NCBI GenBank assembly: GCA_030841035.1
Contig: JAVEDI010000071.1
Coordinates: 1 to 47,618, forward strand
Direction of reading: 5' to 3'
Source of the DNA: Actinomycetota bacterium
GTDB lineage: Bacteria; Actinomycetota; Actinomycetes; JACCUZ01
DNA length: 47,618 nucleotides
The translations under genes were made by a program, and so were the position numbers. Under the pieces are notes generated by a model. It was given only the letters and a program-made list of their open reading frames with translations. It searched no databases and was not told where the DNA came from. Positions 28,401 to 37,274 of the stretch are shown in pieces; the first letter of the stretch is position 1, and each line of letters opens with the position of its first letter.

Positions 28401-28446
28401 GCACGGCGACTCAGGGGGCACGGCGACTCAGGGCACGGCGACCAGG
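28401..28446. repeat. Short tandem repeat at the yaaA 3' end
   Basis: GCACGGCGACTCAGGG at 28401-28416 recurs at 28418-28432 and, with one base missing, at 28433-28446. The middle unit contains the yaaA stop codon, so the outermost unit carries a second copy of the terminal codons beyond the stop. Confidence 0.7.
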
Positions 28447-29231
28447 TCGAGCCCCGTCCCGGTCCCGGCAGCCGTCTCGACGACGGTGTAGCCCAGCCGC
28501 CGCCCCGCGTCGGCAACCTGGCCGACACCGCGCAGCGGGCGCCCACCGGTGTGCGAACGCACCAGCTCGCGGGCCAGCAGCCCCTTGCCGTGCTTGGACG
28601 ACCAGCTCACCGGCCGCCGGACCACGGACCCGTCCGCCGCTCGCCGCTGCTCGAGCACCCGCACGGGTACGACCGCGGCCCGTTGCCCCGCCGTCGGCTG
28701 CCACATCGCCGCGTAGTCGGTCGAGCGCAGGTCGACCACCAGACCCGCGTCGTCGACCCGCGGCGCGAGCACAGCGTCGAGCCGCTTGCGCCAGTACGCC
28801 GTCAGCCCTCCCACGCGGGGGACGGTGGCCGATGCCGGCACCCGGTGCACCGGCACCGGCTCGTCGCCACCCAGCACGCCGAACGCGCCGGAGAACACCA
28901 GCACCGACGCGCCGGCCCGCGCCCGCTGCCGCCCGGTCAGTGACCGGACGTCGAGCGCCTCGAACAGCACGCCGCTGAAGCGGTCGACCGCCGGCATCGT
29001 CGGCAAGGACAGGGCCGCGATGTTGTCCGCCAGGTGGGTGGCCGCCGAACCGCCGGGCAGCTTGAGCGCGGCTGCGGCCTTGCGCGGCACCCGCCGGCAG
29101 AATGCGGCGACGGCCGTCAGCACCTCGCGGCGCGCGGCACCCAGGCCGGTCGCGTCGTCCGGGGCCACGTCGAGCGGCGGGCCGTCGCCGCCGGTGACCT
29201 TCGCCTCGCTCGGCGGCAGCAGCAGGAGCAC
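28428..29231 (-). CDS. yaaA: YaaA-family peroxide stress protein
   Basis: 267 aa of the YaaA (DUF328/UPF0246) family, which in E. coli binds DNA and limits Fenton damage under peroxide stress. The N-terminal LLLLPPSEAK, the YWRKRLD region, DLRSTDYAAMW and SKHGKGLLAREL are family blocks. I chose GTG 29231 because GGGAG lies 9 nt upstream and the protein then begins with the family's hydrophobic strand; GTG 29249 adds six residues. It sits between hpd and fahA although it has no known link to tyrosine breakdown. Confidence 0.85.
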   Translation of the reverse strand: MLLLLPPSEAKVTGGDGPPLDVAPDDATGLGAARREVLTAVAAFCRRVPRKAAAALKLPGGSAATHLADNIAALSLPTMPAVDRFSGVLFEALDVRSLTGRQRARAGASVLVFSGAFGVLGGDEPVPVHRVPASATVPRVGGLTAYWRKRLDAVLAPRVDDAGLVVDLRSTDYAAMWQPTAGQRAAVVPVRVLEQRRAADGSVVRRPVSWSSKHGKGLLARELVRSHTGGRPLRGVGQVADAGRRLGYTVVETAAGTGTGLDLVAVP

Positions 29232-29304
29232 GCGCCCATGCTCCCGCACGCGCCAGCCGTCCGCTCAACCGTCCGGCGTGTCGGGCAGCCGTTCGACCAG
29301 GCGC

Positions 29305-30525
29305 CTAACGCGCCGGGAACACCCGGCCGGTCACCGACCCGAAGCCGATGCGTGACCCGTCGGCGCCGGGCGCCCAGGCGCTGATCGAGACCTCGTCGCC
29401 GTCTTCGAGGAACGTCCGCGTCGAGCCGTCGTCGAGCGTGACCGGCTCCGCGCCGTTCCACGACAGCTCGAGGAACGAGCCGCGCTGCGTCCGCTCGGGC
29501 CCCGACACGGTGCCCGACGCGTAGAGGTCGCCGGTGCGCAGCGACGCGCCGTTGCCGGTCAGGTGCGCGAGCTGCTGCGCGGGGGTCCAGTACATGCTCG
29601 CGAACGGCGGCCGCGAGACCACCGTGCCGTTGCAGCGCACCTCCAGCGACAGGTCGAGGCCGCCATACCCGTCGTCGCGCAGGTAGTCGAGCACCGCAGG
29701 CTCCTGCGCCGGGGACGCGACGCGGGCCGCCTCGAGCGCGTCCAGCGGCAGGACCCACGGCGAGACCGACGTCGCGAACGACTTGCCCAGGAACGGGCCC
29801 AGCGGCACGTACTCCCACGCCTGGATGTCGCGGGCGCTCCAGTCGTTGACCAGGCACGCGCCGAAGACGTGCTCGCGGAACGCCGAGGTGGGCACGCGCT
29901 CGCCGCGCCGTGACGAGGCGCCGACGACGAAGCCCACCTCGGCCTCGATGTCCAGCCGCAGGCACGGGCCGTACGTCGCTGCCGGCTCGCCAGGTGCCTT
30001 GCGCTGGCCGCTGGGGCGCACGATCGGCGTGCCGGAGACGACGACGGTGCCGGCCCTGCCGTGGTACCCCAGCGGCATGTGCGGCCAGTTGGGGCTCAGC
30101 GGCTCGCTGTCGGGCCGGAAGATGCGGCCGACGTTCTCGGCGTGGTGACGCGAGGAGTAGAAGTCGACGTAGTCGGCAACCTCGAACGGCAGGTGCATGG
30201 TGACCTCGCACGCCGGCAGCAGGTGGCCCTCGACGAGAGCGCGCTGTGCGGTGTGGGTCAGCAGCTCGGTGAGCCAGGAGCGCACCGCCGACCAGGCCGG
30301 ACGGCCCAGCGCAAGGAACGGGTTGAGTGTCGGCGCCTGGAACACGTGCCCGCCATCGAGTCCCGCCGCCGCAGCCAGTGGCGCAAGGTCGAGCAGGTGG
30401 TCGCCGATCGCCACACCGACACGGGGCGCCTCGCCGTCGTAGGAGAAGACCCCATAGGGCAGGTTCTGCACCGGGAACGGCGAGTCGGTCGGCACGTCCA
30501 GCCAACTCGTCACGGCTGCGGACAT
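29305..30525 (-). CDS. fahA: Fumarylacetoacetase
   Basis: 406-aa hydrolase of the last homogentisate step, giving fumarate and acetoacetate. DFYSSRHHA, DIEAEVGFVVG, LVNDWSARDIQAWEYVPLGPFLGKS and GSFLELSWNG are conserved; the acidic residues of the first three bind the metal. The N-terminal SH3-like domain (1-110) is present. ATG 30525 is preferred over GTG 30534 because the -10-like box overlaps the GTG. It is divergent from hmgA across 117 nt. Confidence 0.95.
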   Translation of the reverse strand: MSAAVTSWLDVPTDSPFPVQNLPYGVFSYDGEAPRVGVAIGDHLLDLAPLAAAAGLDGGHVFQAPTLNPFLALGRPAWSAVRSWLTELLTHTAQRALVEGHLLPACEVTMHLPFEVADYVDFYSSRHHAENVGRIFRPDSEPLSPNWPHMPLGYHGRAGTVVVSGTPIVRPSGQRKAPGEPAATYGPCLRLDIEAEVGFVVGASSRRGERVPTSAFREHVFGACLVNDWSARDIQAWEYVPLGPFLGKSFATSVSPWVLPLDALEAARVASPAQEPAVLDYLRDDGYGGLDLSLEVRCNGTVVSRPPFASMYWTPAQQLAHLTGNGASLRTGDLYASGTVSGPERTQRGSFLELSWNGAEPVTLDDGSTRTFLEDGDEVSISAWAPGADGSRIGFGSVTGRVFPAR

Positions 30526-30532
30526 GCCCGGC

Positions 30533-30538
30533 ACGCTA
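30533..30538 (-). promoter_or_regulatory. -10-like hexamer TAGCGT before fahA
   Basis: TAGCGT on the minus strand ends 7 nt before ATG 30525, with no Shine-Dalgarno; it supports a leaderless fahA transcript from the ATG. Confidence 0.4.
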
Positions 30539-30585
30539 TCCGACCTCGACCCCGATCAGTTCCGGCGAGCCGTGGCAGGGTGGGA

Positions 30586-30608
30586 GCGACAGGCCGACGC
30601 CCTGTCGC
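30586..30608. promoter_or_regulatory. 8-bp perfect inverted repeat upstream of hmgA
   Basis: GCGACAGG (30586-30593) and CCTGTCGC (30601-30608) flank 7 nt, ending 34 nt before the hmgA ATG in the fahA-hmgA divergent gap. It could be a regulator site. The sequence is unrelated to the hpd operator, so a different regulator would be needed. Confidence 0.4.
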
Positions 30609-30642
30609 GAGCACGAGTCCACGCCGTCATCGGGAGCCGGAG

Positions 30643-31863
30643 ATGCCGTATTACCGCCAGGTGGGCGAGGTGCCGCCCAAGCGCCACACCCAGTTCCGCC
30701 AGCCCGACGGCAGCCTGTACGCCGAGGAGCTGATGGGCGTCGAGGGTTTCTCCTCGGACGCGTCGCTGCTGTACCACCGGCACCTGCCGACCGCGATCGT
30801 GTCCGGCGAGGTGTTCGACGCGCCCAGCTTCGACCGGCGGCCCAACCACCCGCTCAAACCGCGCCACTTCCAGACGCACAAGCTCGACGGTGCCGGCGGT
30901 GGCGCGGCCGACGCCGTGCTCGGCCGGCAGCACCTGCTCGCCAACGCCGACGTGCGTATCTCCTACGCCGTCGCGACGGCGCCTTCGCCCTTGTACCGCA
31001 ACGCGATCGGTGACGAGTGCGTGTATGTCGAGAGCGGCTCGGGCGTCGTCGAGACGGTGTTCGGCGCGCTGCGCGTCACGACCGGCGACTACGTCGTGCT
31101 GCCCACCTCCACCACGCACCGCTGGGTGCCCACCGGCGAGGAGCCGTTGCGGATACTGGCGATCGAGGCGGCCGGTCACATCGCCGCACCGAAGCGCTAC
31201 CTCTCCTCCAAGGGACAGTTCCTCGAGCACGCGCCCTACTGCGAGCGCGACCTGCATGGTCCTGCCGAGCCGCTGCAGGTCGACGGTGAGGACGTCGAGG
31301 TGCTCGTGCAGCACCGGGGAGCGGGCACGCAGACCGCGTGGACCCGCTACCGCTACGCGCACCACCCCTTCGACGTCGTCGGCTGGGACGGCTGCCTCTA
31401 TCCCTACGTGTTCTCGATCCACGACTTCGAGCCGATCACCGGGCGGCTGCACCAGCCGCCGCCGGTGCACCAGACGTTCGAGGGGCCGAGCTTCGTCGTC
31501 TGCTCGTTCGTGCCACGACTCTTCGACTACCACCCCGACGGCATCCCGGCGCCCTACAACCACGCCAACGTCGACTCCGACGAGGTCATCTTCTACACCG
31601 GCGGCGACTTCATGTCGCGCAAGGGCGCCGGCATCGAGGCGGGCTCCATCTCGCTGCACCCCTCCGGCTTCACCCACGGCCCGCAGCCCGGCTCGGTCGA
31701 GGCGTCCATCGGCAAGGCTGCGACCGACGAGCTCGCCGTGATGGTCGACACCTTCCGGCCGCTGGAGCTGCTGGAGCCGGCCCTGGCCTGCGAGGACACC
31801 TCCTACGCGTGGACCTGGGCGGGCCGCAGGATCGACCCGGAAGCCGGCTCCACGACCGGCTGA
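30643..31863 (+). CDS. hmgA: Homogentisate 1,2-dioxygenase
   Basis: 406-aa cupin-fold Fe(II) dioxygenase opening the homogentisate ring to maleylacetoacetate. GRQHLLANADV, YVESGSGVVETVFGAL (cupin), HHPFDVVGWDG, FVPRLFDYHPDGIPAPYNHANVDSDEV and SLHPSGFTHGPQPG cover the family core. The candidate ligands are in HANVDSDE and the last HPSGFTHGP. The protein is a little shorter than the ~440-aa eukaryotic/proteobacterial enzyme. The ATG at 30643 has GGGAG about 10 nt upstream. Hpd and FahA are the flanking pathway enzymes; maleylacetoacetate isomerase is not in the window. Confidence 0.93.
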   Translation: MPYYRQVGEVPPKRHTQFRQPDGSLYAEELMGVEGFSSDASLLYHRHLPTAIVSGEVFDAPSFDRRPNHPLKPRHFQTHKLDGAGGGAADAVLGRQHLLANADVRISYAVATAPSPLYRNAIGDECVYVESGSGVVETVFGALRVTTGDYVVLPTSTTHRWVPTGEEPLRILAIEAAGHIAAPKRYLSSKGQFLEHAPYCERDLHGPAEPLQVDGEDVEVLVQHRGAGTQTAWTRYRYAHHPFDVVGWDGCLYPYVFSIHDFEPITGRLHQPPPVHQTFEGPSFVVCSFVPRLFDYHPDGIPAPYNHANVDSDEVIFYTGGDFMSRKGAGIEAGSISLHPSGFTHGPQPGSVEASIGKAATDELAVMVDTFRPLELLEPALACEDTSYAWTWAGRRIDPEAGSTTG

Positions 31864-31910
31864 GCCGTCGTGCGCGGCCCGCCCCGGCCGGCCGGCACCG
31901 ACGTACGTCG

Positions 31911-31943
31911 AGGGCCCGCCACCCCGGTGGGGTGGCGGGCCCT
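31911..31943. terminator. Perfect 15-bp hairpin after hmgA
   Basis: AGGGCCCGCCACCCC pairs with GGGGTGGCGGGCCCT around a GGT loop. It lies between hmgA (+) and the 32-aa gene (-), which converge, so it can end transcripts from both sides. There is no long T-run, as is usual for GC-rich actinobacterial terminators. Confidence 0.85.
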
Positions 31944-31966
31944 GGAGCGTCGGGCCTGCAGCGCGC

Positions 31967-32065
31967 CTACAGCGGACCGCGGCCGCCGCGACCACGGCGC
32001 AGCGCCGGGACGACGAACATCACGACGAGCACGATCACCAGGATCACCAGCAGGAGCTTGAGCAT
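31967..32065 (-). CDS. 32-aa hydrophobic membrane peptide
   Basis: Starts ATG 32065 behind GGAAGG (7-8 nt). The sequence is one hydrophobic helix, LLLVILVIVLVVMFVVPAL at about residues 4-22, followed by an Arg/Gly tail (RRGRGGRG) and TAG. The positive tail suggests an N-out/C-in helix. It is followed directly by the strong hairpin at 31911-31943. Function unknown; codon use, ribosome site and terminator all support a real gene. Confidence 0.7.
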   Translation of the reverse strand: MLKLLLVILVIVLVVMFVVPALRRGRGGRGPL

Positions 32066-32141
32066 CAGTCGGCCTTCCGGTCGGGTTGTGCGTGTCCCGG
32101 GAGCGTGCCCCGTTCCCGGCCGGTTCATGCGGGCCGGCCCG

Positions 32142-33893
32142 TCAGCTCAGGCAGGACGCGGGCAGCTCGAACCACCGCAGGTGCTCGAAGTCCTCGGACA
32201 GACCGCCTGGCCGCCCGGCAACGTCGTACGCCGTCGCGGTGTCCCCCGCACGGGCCGCAGCGTGCGCGAACACCTGCCGTGCCTCCTCGAGGTAGCCGGC
32301 CAGCGCGGACTCGGCGGCGGGTTCGTCGTGGTGCGGGTAGGTCATCGCCCCGGTCTCGGGGTCGTAGCAGACCTGGGCCAGCCGCAGCGGCGGCTCGACC
32401 GGCCCCCGCCGGTGCCGCCACAGGCCGGTCGCCGGGTCGAACGTGTAGTCGGTCAGCAGTGCCCAGCCCTGCTCGGCGATCAGCGAGACGGCCTCGACGA
32501 CGTACTCGAGCACCGGCTCGGAGATGAAGTAGTTGAAGTTGATGCGCACCCAGCCCGGCTTGATGCCCTCGCAGCCGGTCGAGATCTCGCGTTCGAACTC
32601 GTGGGAGCGCTCGATGTCGATGCCCAGCAGCCGGTGACCGTAGGGACCGGCGCACGAGCAGCCGCCACGCGACTGGATGCCGAACAGGTCGTTGAGCAGC
32701 GAGACCACGAAGTTGTGGTGCAGGTAGCGACCGGGACGGCCGTCGGGACCGGGACGGCGGATGACGAAGGACACGATCGAGAGCCGCTCGGCCTCGAGGT
32801 TGCCGAGGATCTGGATGGCGGGATGGCCGCGCCACGCCGCGACCGCGCGACGCAGCAGCAGCTCCTCGCGCGCTCGGATCGTATCGACGCCGACGGCTTC
32901 CTTGAGCTGGAACACGAGACCGGCCCGGATCGACTCGACGATCGCGGGGGTCCCGCCCTCCTCGCGGTGCGCGGGGTCGTCGAGGTAGCGGTGCTCGAGC
33001 GGGTTGACGTAGGCCACCGTGCCACCGCCCGGCACGACGGGGACCCTGTTGCGCAGCAGCTCGCGCCGTACGACCAGCACGCCGGGCGTTCCCGGGCCGC
33101 CGATGAACTTGTGCGGTGACACGAAGACGGCGTCCTTGCGGCACTGCGGGTGCTGCGAGCAGTCCTTGTTCATCTCGATGTCGACATAGGGAGCCGCCGC
33201 CGCGAAGTCCCAGAACGACAGCGCGCCGTAGCGGTGGAGCAGGTCGGCGATGCGGTGGGTGTCGGTGACGATGCCGGTGACGTTCGACGCGGCGGAGAAC
33301 GACCCGATCAGCAGCGGCCGACCGGCGTGGGCGACGAGATGCTGCTCGAGCGCGTCGAGGTCGATGTGGCCGTTCTGGTCCTCCGGGATCGTGACGACGT
33401 CGCAGATGGACTCGCGCCAGGGCAGCTCGTTGCTGTGGTGCTCGAAGGGTCCGATGAACACGACCGGCCGCTCGTCGGCCGGGATGTGCGACGAGAGGCT
33501 GTAGCGATCGTCGAGGTCGGCCGGGATGCGCAGGTTGAGCAGTCCGATCATCTTGTCGATGGCGCCGGTCGAGCCGGAACCGCAGAAGATGACGACGTTG
33601 TCGTCCGTGCCGCCGACCGCGTCACGGATGATGCGGCGGGCGTCCTCGCGCAGCCGCGTCGTCTGCAGACCGGTGCCGCTGGACTCGGTGTGGGTGTTCG
33701 CGTAGCGCGGCAGCACCTCGTCGCGGATGAAGTCCTCGATGAAGCTCAGCGCCCGCCCGCTGGCCGTGTAGTCGGCGTAGGTCACCCGTCTGGGGCCGTA
33801 GGGGCCGTGCATGACCTGGTCGTCGCCGATGACGGCCTCGCGGATGCGGCGCAGCAGCACGCTCTCGCGCGGCAGCGCTGCAGGGTCGGTCAC
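32142..33893 (-). CDS. Long cysteine-desulfurase-like class V aminotransferase
   Basis: 583-aa PLP enzyme of the SufS/NifS fold type I group. EHHSNELPWRE (151-161), the internal aldimine K262 in VSPHKFIGG and SRGGCSCAGPYGH (408-420) are desulfurase-like; C412 and C414 stand where the catalytic cysteine loop is expected. It is about 170 residues longer than SufS; the extra length is mostly at the C-terminus (after about 450) and has no recognised domain. The substrate is uncertain: cysteine or another amino thiol. No suf or isc genes are adjacent. Start GTG 33893. Confidence 0.85.
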   Translation of the reverse strand: MTDPAALPRESVLLRRIREAVIGDDQVMHGPYGPRRVTYADYTASGRALSFIEDFIRDEVLPRYANTHTESSGTGLQTTRLREDARRIIRDAVGGTDDNVVIFCGSGSTGAIDKMIGLLNLRIPADLDDRYSLSSHIPADERPVVFIGPFEHHSNELPWRESICDVVTIPEDQNGHIDLDALEQHLVAHAGRPLLIGSFSAASNVTGIVTDTHRIADLLHRYGALSFWDFAAAAPYVDIEMNKDCSQHPQCRKDAVFVSPHKFIGGPGTPGVLVVRRELLRNRVPVVPGGGTVAYVNPLEHRYLDDPAHREEGGTPAIVESIRAGLVFQLKEAVGVDTIRAREELLLRRAVAAWRGHPAIQILGNLEAERLSIVSFVIRRPGPDGRPGRYLHHNFVVSLLNDLFGIQSRGGCSCAGPYGHRLLGIDIERSHEFEREISTGCEGIKPGWVRINFNYFISEPVLEYVVEAVSLIAEQGWALLTDYTFDPATGLWRHRRGPVEPPLRLAQVCYDPETGAMTYPHHDEPAAESALAGYLEEARQVFAHAAARAGDTATAYDVAGRPGGLSEDFEHLRWFELPASCLS

Positions 33894-33935
33894 GGGGACA
33901 CGGTACGGCGTCCGTCGGAGAGCGGGCGCCGACCG

Positions 33936-34481
33936 TCAGAGCAGGCTGAGCTGGTCCAGCGCCCCGGCGCGGGCGCCGGCGACGCGACGTTCGAGGTCGA
34001 GCAGCGTCCGCTTGCGGTCCAGGCCGCCGCCGTACCCGGTGAGCGAGCCGTTCGCGCCGATGACCCGGTGGCAGGGGACCACGATCGAGATCGGGTTGCG
34101 GCCGTTGGCGAGCCCGACCGCCCGCGAGGCGTTGCGGTTGCCGACACGCAGCGCGAGCTGCCCGTAGTTGATGGTCTCGGCGTAAGGGATGTCGCGCAGC
34201 GCCAGCCAGACGGTCTGCTGGAACGGCGTACCCGCCGGGTCGAGCGGCAGGTCGAAGCCGTCCCGCTCCCCGTCGAAGTACTCGCGCAGCTGGGTGACCG
34301 CCCGCTCGAGCACCTGGCACGGTTGCTCGGTCCACGTCGCTTCGATGGTGAACGGCGCGAACAGCAGCCGGGTCAGTGACGTGCCGTCGCTGGTCAGCAG
34401 CAGCTCGCCGACGGGGCTCCCGATGGTGGTCCACCGGGTCTGGACGGGTGCGGCGGATGCGTGGCTCATCGGACTGGTCAT
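33936..34481 (-). CDS. ogt: Methylated-DNA-[protein]-cysteine S-methyltransferase
   Basis: 181-aa suicide repair protein that removes O6-alkyl groups from guanine. The acceptor is C137 in the [10 protein letters not shown] motif; [16 protein letters not shown] holds the arginine finger and asparagine hinge; [13 protein letters not shown] follows. AGGAGACGAG precedes ATG 34481. The start overlaps the alkA-type gene's stop by 4 nt, so the two repair genes form an operon. Confidence 0.96.
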   Translation of the reverse strand: MTSPMSHASAAPVQTRWTTIGSPVGELLLTSDGTSLTRLLFAPFTIEATWTEQPCQVLERAVTQLREYFDGERDGFDLPLDPAGTPFQQTVWLALRDIPYAETINYGQLALRVGNRNASRAVGLANGRNPISIVVPCHRVIGANGSLTGYGGGLDRKRTLLDLERRVAGARAGALDQLSLL

Positions 34482-35926
34482 GATCTCGTCTCCTCGTTGC
34501 TCCACAGATGATGCACGGCATAGGACCGCCAAGGCCGCCAGGCCTCGGCCGCCGCCCGGGCCGATGTCGGGTCGCCGGCCACTCCGGCCGCCTCCAGGCC
34601 GCGGCGCACGCCGAGGTCGGTGGGCAGGAACGCGTCTGGGTCGCTGAGCGCCCGCATGCGCAGATAGGACGTGGTCCACGGGCCGATGCCGGGCAGCGCC
34701 TGCAGCGCGGCCTGGACCTCGTCGCGATCGGCCCCCGGGTCGAGTCGTACGGCGCCGGTGGCCAGCGCCGCTGCGACGGTCACCACGGCGCGTGCGCGGG
34801 CCCGGGGGATCGGCAGCTCGCTCGGGTCGGCATCGGCCAGGGCGGCCGAGCTGGGGAACAGGTGGGTGATCGACCCGCTCGGCGCCGTCAGCGGCTTGCC
34901 GTAGCGCGTGACCAGTCGGGTCGCCGTGGCGCGCGCTCCCGCGACCGACACCTGCTGCCCGAGGATGGCGCGCACCGCGATCTCCTCGCCGTCGACCGCG
35001 CCGGGGGAGCGCCGACCCGGGTTGCGAGCGATCATCGGTCCGAGCACCGGGTCGGCGCCCAGCGCGTCGGCGATCGCAACCGGGTCGGCGTCCAGATCGA
35101 GCAACCGCCGGCACCGGGCGACCGCGGTGGACAGATCGCGTACGTCGTCCAGCCGCAGGTCGGCGCGCACGAAGCCGTCCTCGGGTGTCAGTGCCACCAC
35201 CGCCTGGCCGTGGCTCAGCGCGAGCGCCCGGCGGTAGGTGCGGCCGTCGTACTCCTCGACGCCGGGCACGGCGCGCACCCCGAGGAAGGCCAGGGTCGAC
35301 TCGACGTCGCACGGCTGCCGGTAGGCCAGTCGCAGCTGGATCCGTCCAGGCTCGACGGCGCGGCGGTCACGGCGTCGGTCGCGCAGCCCGGTGGGCGTCG
35401 TCGCGAACACGTCACGGATCGTGTCGTTGAACTGCCGCACGCTGGCGAACCCCGCCGCGAACGCGACCTGGGTGACCGCGAGGTCGGTGGTCTCGAGCAA
35501 GGTCCGCGCCGCCTGGGCGCGCTGGGCGCGGGCCAGCGCCTGCACCCCGGCGCCGACCTCGGCGACGAGCAGCCGGTGCAGCTGGCGCTCGCTGTAGCCG
35601 AGGCTCGCGGCGAGACCGCAGACCCCCTCGCGGTCGACCACGCCGTCGCCGATCAACCGCATCGCGCGCGCGACGACGTCCGCGCGGACGTTCCACTCGG
35701 GCGATCCCGGGCTGGCGTCGGGCCGGCAGCGGCGGCAGGCACGGAAGCCGGCGCCCTGAGCGGCCGCGGCCGACGGGTAGAAGCGCACGTTGCGGCGCTG
35801 GGGTGTCATCGCGGGGCACGACGGGCGGCAGTAGATGCCGGTCGTGGTGACCGCGGTGTAGAACCAGCCGTCGAAGCGCCCGTCGCGGCCACTGACGGCG
35901 CGGTAGCAGGTGTCGAAGTCGAGCAC
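34478..35926 (-). CDS. Ada-AlkA fusion: methyl-sensing activator and 3-methyladenine glycosylase
   Basis: 482 aa. The N-terminal Ada zinc domain has C33, C37, C64 and C67 ([11 protein letters not shown] and CRRCRPD); C33 is the methylphosphotriester acceptor by alignment with E. coli Ada. An AraC-type helix-turn-helix follows (about 85-185), then an AlkA N-domain and the HhH-GPD glycosylase with [20 protein letters not shown] and the catalytic Asp in [11 protein letters not shown]. It should sense alkylation, activate its own operon and excise alkylated bases. Start GTG 35926. The C-terminal Ada methyltransferase domain is supplied by the adjacent ogt gene. Confidence 0.95.
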   Translation of the reverse strand: MLDFDTCYRAVSGRDGRFDGWFYTAVTTTGIYCRPSCPAMTPQRRNVRFYPSAAAAQGAGFRACRRCRPDASPGSPEWNVRADVVARAMRLIGDGVVDREGVCGLAASLGYSERQLHRLLVAEVGAGVQALARAQRAQAARTLLETTDLAVTQVAFAAGFASVRQFNDTIRDVFATTPTGLRDRRRDRRAVEPGRIQLRLAYRQPCDVESTLAFLGVRAVPGVEEYDGRTYRRALALSHGQAVVALTPEDGFVRADLRLDDVRDLSTAVARCRRLLDLDADPVAIADALGADPVLGPMIARNPGRRSPGAVDGEEIAVRAILGQQVSVAGARATATRLVTRYGKPLTAPSGSITHLFPSSAALADADPSELPIPRARARAVVTVAAALATGAVRLDPGADRDEVQAALQALPGIGPWTTSYLRMRALSDPDAFLPTDLGVRRGLEAAGVAGDPTSARAAAEAWRPWRSYAVHHLWSNEETRS

Positions 35927-36029
35927 GGGTCCAGTCTGGACGCTGGCACCGGGAGTTCCTAGCGGCTATCGGACATCACCGTTGGGGTGCGTGGCAGGGT
36001 GGGTGCCGGTCGGGAGGGGGTGACGGACG

Positions 36030-37274
36030 GTGCGGGTGCTCGCGGACCTCCGGCCGCTGCGCGAGCACCGCGACTTCGGGCGGCTGTGGACCGGGACGAC
36101 GCTCTCGTCGGTCGGGGGCGCGATGACCAGCTTCGCGGTGACGCTGCAGGTCTACCAGCTCACCCACTCGTCGGCGGCCGTCGGCGCCATCGGGCTGGCG
36201 TTGGCCGTGCCGATCATCATGATCGGGCTCTACGGGGGGTCGCTGGCTGACTCGGTGGACCGGCGCACGCTCGTGCTCATCACCAGCAGCTGCCTCGCGA
36301 TCGTCTCCGCGGTTTTCGCGGTGCAGGCGTACGCCGACCTGCACCAGCTGTGGCTGCTCTACGCGCTCGTCGCGGTGCAGTCGCTGCTCGGCGCCCTTGA
36401 CGCTCCCGCCCGTCGGACCTTCGTCGTCCGGCTGCTGCCCGACGACCGGGTGCCCGCCGGGGTCGCGCTCAACCAGCTCGCCTTCCAGGTCAGCTTCGTC
36501 GCCGGCCCCGCGCTCGGCGGTCTCGTGACCGCGGCCTGGGGGCTTCGCGCCTGCTACCTGATCGATGCGCTCAGCTTCGCCGCCGCGCTGTACGGCGTCG
36601 CGCGACTGCCCCGCGTGCCACCGCACGACGCGGAGGGCACCCGTCCCGGTGTCAGCGCCGTCCTCGATGGTCTGCGGTTCATCCGTCGGCACCGGGTGCT
36701 CGCCGGTGCCTTCCTCGCCGACCTCGACGCGATGGTGCTCGGCATGCCGTTCGCGTTGTTCCCGGCCATCAACGCCGCGCAGTTCGGCGGCAGCCCCCGC
36801 ACTCTCGGACTGCTCACGGCTGCCCCGGCCGTCGGCGGCGTGATCGGGTCGACCTTCTCGGGACCGGTCGGCCATGTCAGGCGACAGGGTCGGGCGATGC
36901 TCGTCGCCGTCGTCGTCTGGGGTGCCGCGGTCGCCGGCTTCGGGCTCAGCAGGACGCTGTGGCTCAGCGTCGTGCTGCTCGGTCTCGCCGGAGCCGCCGA
37001 CACGACCAGCGTGGTCTTCCGCGCGACCATCGTGCAGGTGGCGACACCCGATCGGTTCCGCGGGCGGGTTACCGCCGCCGACTACGTCGTGGGCGCCGGC
37101 GGCCCGCAGCTCGGCAACGTCCGGGCCGGTGCGATCGGCTCACTGGCCTCGCCCGCGTTCAGTGCAGTCAGCGGCGGTCTCGCGGCCGCGGCCGGCGCCG
37201 TCGTACTCGCCTTTGCGGTGCCCGACTTCGCCCGCTACGAGCCCGAGCCGCCGGTCACGTCCCCGACTCCTTAG
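36030..37274 (+). CDS. MFS transporter, EntS-like
   Basis: 414 aa with about 12 hydrophobic segments. LREHRDFGRLWTGTTLSSVGGAMTSFAVTLQVYQLT and the GGSLADSVDRR loop place it with the MFS_3/EntS enterobactin-exporter-like group. There are no siderophore genes nearby, so the substrate is unknown. GTG 36030 has a GGAGGGGGTGA site 8-18 nt upstream. It is convergent with pncA, the two stop codons overlapping by 4 nt. Confidence 0.88.
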   Translation: MRVLADLRPLREHRDFGRLWTGTTLSSVGGAMTSFAVTLQVYQLTHSSAAVGAIGLALAVPIIMIGLYGGSLADSVDRRTLVLITSSCLAIVSAVFAVQAYADLHQLWLLYALVAVQSLLGALDAPARRTFVVRLLPDDRVPAGVALNQLAFQVSFVAGPALGGLVTAAWGLRACYLIDALSFAAALYGVARLPRVPPHDAEGTRPGVSAVLDGLRFIRRHRVLAGAFLADLDAMVLGMPFALFPAINAAQFGGSPRTLGLLTAAPAVGGVIGSTFSGPVGHVRRQGRAMLVAVVVWGAAVAGFGLSRTLWLSVVLLGLAGAADTTSVVFRATIVQVATPDRFRGRVTAADYVVGAGGPQLGNVRAGAIGSLASPAFSAVSGGLAAAAGAVVLAFAVPDFARYEPEPPVTSPTP

